Assembly (NCBI GenBank): GCA_947057405.1
Contig: CAMSEJ010000136.1
Coordinates: 1 to 7,083, forward strand
Origin: an uncultured Roseburia sp.
Lineage (GTDB): Bacteria; Bacillota; Clostridia; Lachnospirales; Lachnospiraceae
DNA: 7,083 nt
Direction of reading: 5' to 3'
Shown here: positions 5,528-7,083 of the stretch, one piece after another
Layout of the letters: the number at the start of each line of letters is the position of its first letter
How positions within the stretch are numbered: position 1 is the first letter of the stretch
Made by a program: the position numbers and the translations under genes
The notes under the pieces: generated by a model
Told to the model about the DNA's origin: nothing
Databases searched by the model: none
What the model saw: only the letters and a program-made list of their open reading frames with translations

Positions 5528-6274
5528 TTATTTTTTCGCACCCCTCTGGCGTAAAATTTCAAATGCCAATACTCCGGCGGCTACCGAAGCGTTTAATGAA
5601 TCAATATCTCCTCTGGTCGGTATGGAAGCGGTAAAGTCGCAGTGTTCTGCAACCAGCCTGGAAACGCCGTCACCCTCGCTGCCTATCACAAGCCCGACCG
5701 GCCCGGTCAGATCCTGATCATACATGGATTTGCCGCCCAAATCGCCGCAGACAAACCACATTCCTTCTTTTTTCAGTTCTTTCATGGTATTCGTCAGGTT
5801 CGTCACCTTTGCCACCGGCGTATAATGAATCGCCCCCGCGCTTGCTTTCGCGGCAGCGGCGGTCAGCCCTACCGCCCGGCGTTTCGGAATAATAACGCCG
5901 TGCGCCCCCGCCAGATTCGCCGTCCGGATAATCGCGCCTAAATTGTGCGGATCCTCAATATTGCCAAGCAATAGAAAAAACGGCGGTTCGCCTTTTTCTT
6001 TTGCCCGGTTTAACAAATCCTCCACCGTTGCATATTCGTACGCCGCGCAGGATGCGATAACGCCCTGGTGCTTTCCGGTTTCCGAAAGCTGCCCTAAGCG
6101 TTCTTTTGATACAAAACTGACAACCGTATCCTTTTTTTTGGCTTCGCGTAAAATCGTCTGCATGGGTCCATCCTTTAAGCCCTCTAAGACATACAGCCTG
6201 TCAACGGTTTTTCCGGAACGGAATGCTTCTAACACCGCGTTTTTGCCCTCTATTTTTAATGTTTCGTTTTCCAT
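5528..6274 (-). CDS. rlmB: 23S rRNA (guanosine-2'-O-)-methyltransferase RlmB, SpoU/TrmH family
   Basis: A 248-residue cytoplasmic enzyme that uses S-adenosylmethionine to methylate the ribose of a guanosine (G2251 in E. coli numbering) in 23S rRNA. The N-terminal SpoU substrate-binding domain covers about 7-80, opening with IEGKNAVLEAF and containing HQGVIA at 69-74. The knotted SPOUT catalytic domain follows. Motif 1 is DPHNLGAIIRTA, with N111 and R117; motif 2 is GLVIGSEGDGVS, with E200; motif 3 is SIPTRGDIDSLNASVA, with S226 and N228. All key positions are present, so it should be active. AAAGGA lies 6 bp before the ATG. The gene begins 1 bp after the mrnC stop and ends directly at the sigH start. 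The conserved cysS-mrnC-rlmB-sigH order supports RlmB over a generic TrmH-family methyltransferase. Confidence 0.94.
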   Translation of the reverse strand: MENETLKIEGKNAVLEAFRSGKTVDRLYVLEGLKDGPMQTILREAKKKDTVVSFVSKERLGQLSETGKHQGVIASCAAYEYATVEDLLNRAKEKGEPPFFLLLGNIEDPHNLGAIIRTANLAGAHGVIIPKRRAVGLTAAAAKASAGAIHYTPVAKVTNLTNTMKELKKEGMWFVCGDLGGKSMYDQDLTGPVGLVIGSEGDGVSRLVAEHCDFTASIPTRGDIDSLNASVAAGVLAFEILRQRGAKK

Positions 6275-6275
6275 A

Positions 6276-6710
6276 TTATATCCTTTCGTTGATCAAAACC
6301 AGACCTTCTTTAACCAGCGCCAATATCCGCTCCAACTGATCGGTCAGGTAGAGGTAGCCCAAAAGCGCTTCCAACCCGGTTGCCTTCCGGTAATCGGACA
6401 TGCTGGCATTTTTCGCCATCGTCGCGGAATGGGCGTTGCGCCCGCGCCGGTAGACGTCTTTTTCCTCGTCCGTCAGCTGTGGAAGCACGCTCTCAATGAG
6501 CCTTGCCTGCGTCTGCGCCCGGACAATACGGCTTGTCCTGCGGTGCAGCTCGTTTGCCCCGGTGTTGCCGCGCCCAACCACAACGGAGCGGATCACCAGA
6601 TCAAAAATTCCGTCCCCGATGTAGGCAAGCGCAAGCGGAGAATATGTGCGGATGTCCGTATCCTTTACGTCAAACTGCCGCCGGATAAAAGCGTTTATAC
6701 CCGTTTCCAT
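6276..6710 (-). CDS. mrnC: Mini-ribonuclease III
   Basis: A 144-residue RNase III-type endonuclease lacking the double-stranded RNA-binding domain; in B. subtilis it matures the ends of 23S rRNA. The single catalytic domain shows YSPLALAYIGDGIFD (23-37), with D33 as the expected metal-binding aspartate; VRAQTQARLIE (63-73); RRGRNAHSATMAKN (88-101); and YRKATGLEALLGYLYL (107-122), with E114 as the second acidic catalytic residue. The length is normal for the family. The start overlaps the end of cysS by 16 bp, with GGAAGG 6 bp upstream inside cysS, so the two genes are likely translated in a coupled way. This neighbourhood is standard in Firmicutes. Confidence 0.94.
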   Translation of the reverse strand: METGINAFIRRQFDVKDTDIRTYSPLALAYIGDGIFDLVIRSVVVGRGNTGANELHRRTSRIVRAQTQARLIESVLPQLTDEEKDVYRRGRNAHSATMAKNASMSDYRKATGLEALLGYLYLTDQLERILALVKEGLVLINERI

Positions 6711-7083
6711 TGGACGCCTTCCCTGGTATCCTTTAGCTGGATTCCTTTTTCTAACAGAATATCGCGGATTTCGTCTGCACGGGCAAAATTTTTCTCTTTT
6801 CTGGCCTCCTGGCGTTTTGCAATCAAATCCTCAATTTCTTCGTCTAATATTTCTTCGTCCTGTTCTAAAAGGATGCCGAGGATGCCGCAAAGCGTATTGA
6901 GCTGCGCATACAGCGCTTCCACATAACGTGCGGTATGCTCCGCCGAAGCGCTGGTATTGATAAATTTCACCAGTTCGAATACTGCGGAAACCGCGTCTGC
7001 CGTGTTGAAATCGTCGTCCATGGCGGTCTCAAATTTCTGCGTAAATACCGCCGCTTCCGCCAACAGCGCCTGCTCCGCCTCCG
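6695..7083 (-). CDS. cysS: Cysteinyl-tRNA synthetase, C-terminal part (5' end outside window)
   Basis: About 128 C-terminal residues of CysRS, which charges tRNA-Cys. The frame runs open to the window edge; the preceding codons read E-A-E-Q-A-L-L-A-E-A, so the TTG at 7063 is an internal leucine codon and not a start. Recognisable family features are FETAMDDDFNTADAVSAVFEL (DALR-type helical domain) and the anticodon-binding tail with IAKRQEARKEKNFARADEIRD, then LLEKGIQLKDTREGVQW and a basic end (KRV). The catalytic Rossmann domain with HIGH and KMSKS lies outside the window. It is the upstream gene of the mrnC-rlmB-sigH run. Confidence 0.95.
   Translation of the reverse strand, partial: EAEQALLAEAAVFTQKFETAMDDDFNTADAVSAVFELVKFINTSASAEHTARYVEALYAQLNTLCGILGILLEQDEEILDEEIEDLIAKRQEARKEKNFARADEIRDILLEKGIQLKDTREGVQWKRV

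Noticed and set aside
6275..6280. TATAAT on the minus strand just before rlmB
   Set aside because: It is made of the mrnC stop codon and adjacent bases; a transcript from it would start inside rlmB.
5943..6926. Long open frame of 327 codons on the plus strand
   Set aside because: It is antisense to three well-supported genes (rlmB, mrnC, cysS), has no ribosome site and resembles no family; it follows from codon bias of the true genes.
6695..7063. Stand-alone small gene starting at TTG 7063
   Set aside because: The frame continues upstream to the window edge with CysRS-like sequence, so this is the end of cysS.

Overview
The window looks like a chromosome segment from a Gram-positive, probably spore-forming member of the Clostridia (a Lachnospiraceae-like gut anaerobe is my best guess). 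Three things suggest this. The right half carries the Firmicutes housekeeping run cysS-mrnC-rlmB-sigH. The Shine-Dalgarno sites are AGGAGG-like. The left half has a lipoprotein-type sugar-binding protein and a YesM/YesN-style two-component pair, common in polysaccharide-using Clostridia. The taxon is an inference from gene content, not from a marker comparison.

Left part (1-4894) is an accessory carbohydrate region. A secreted glycoside hydrolase family 3 enzyme (minus strand, 3' end outside the window) lies downstream of a lipoprotein solute-binding protein of the LplA/DUF3502 type (minus strand, 774-2249). Divergent from the latter, across an 88-bp intergenic region, is a two-gene operon on the plus strand: a membrane sensor histidine kinase (2338-4107) and a compact receiver-AraC response regulator (4124-4894). 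The 88-bp region holds a TATAATA box that reads as a -10 element on both strands and a tandem decamer repeat beside the predicted -35 of the kinase gene. No ABC permease gene is seen, so the binding protein may serve sensing as well as, or instead of, uptake.

Right part (4916-7083, minus strand) is a tightly packed housekeeping operon read from right to left: the 3' end of cysS, then mrnC, rlmB and sigH. The genes overlap or are separated by 0-1 bp. sigH faces the response regulator, and a hairpin that includes the last codons and stop region of sigH can act as terminator for both converging transcripts.

How the genes may work together: the binding protein would capture an oligosaccharide at the cell surface; the kinase, with a large extracellular domain, would report it directly or through the binding protein; the AraC-type regulator would then drive the binding-protein and hydrolase genes. 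The families are clear from sequence; the ligand and the contact between binding protein and kinase are inference. No RNA genes, CRISPR arrays, insertion sequences or att sites were recognised. No gene-free stretch exceeds about 100 bp.
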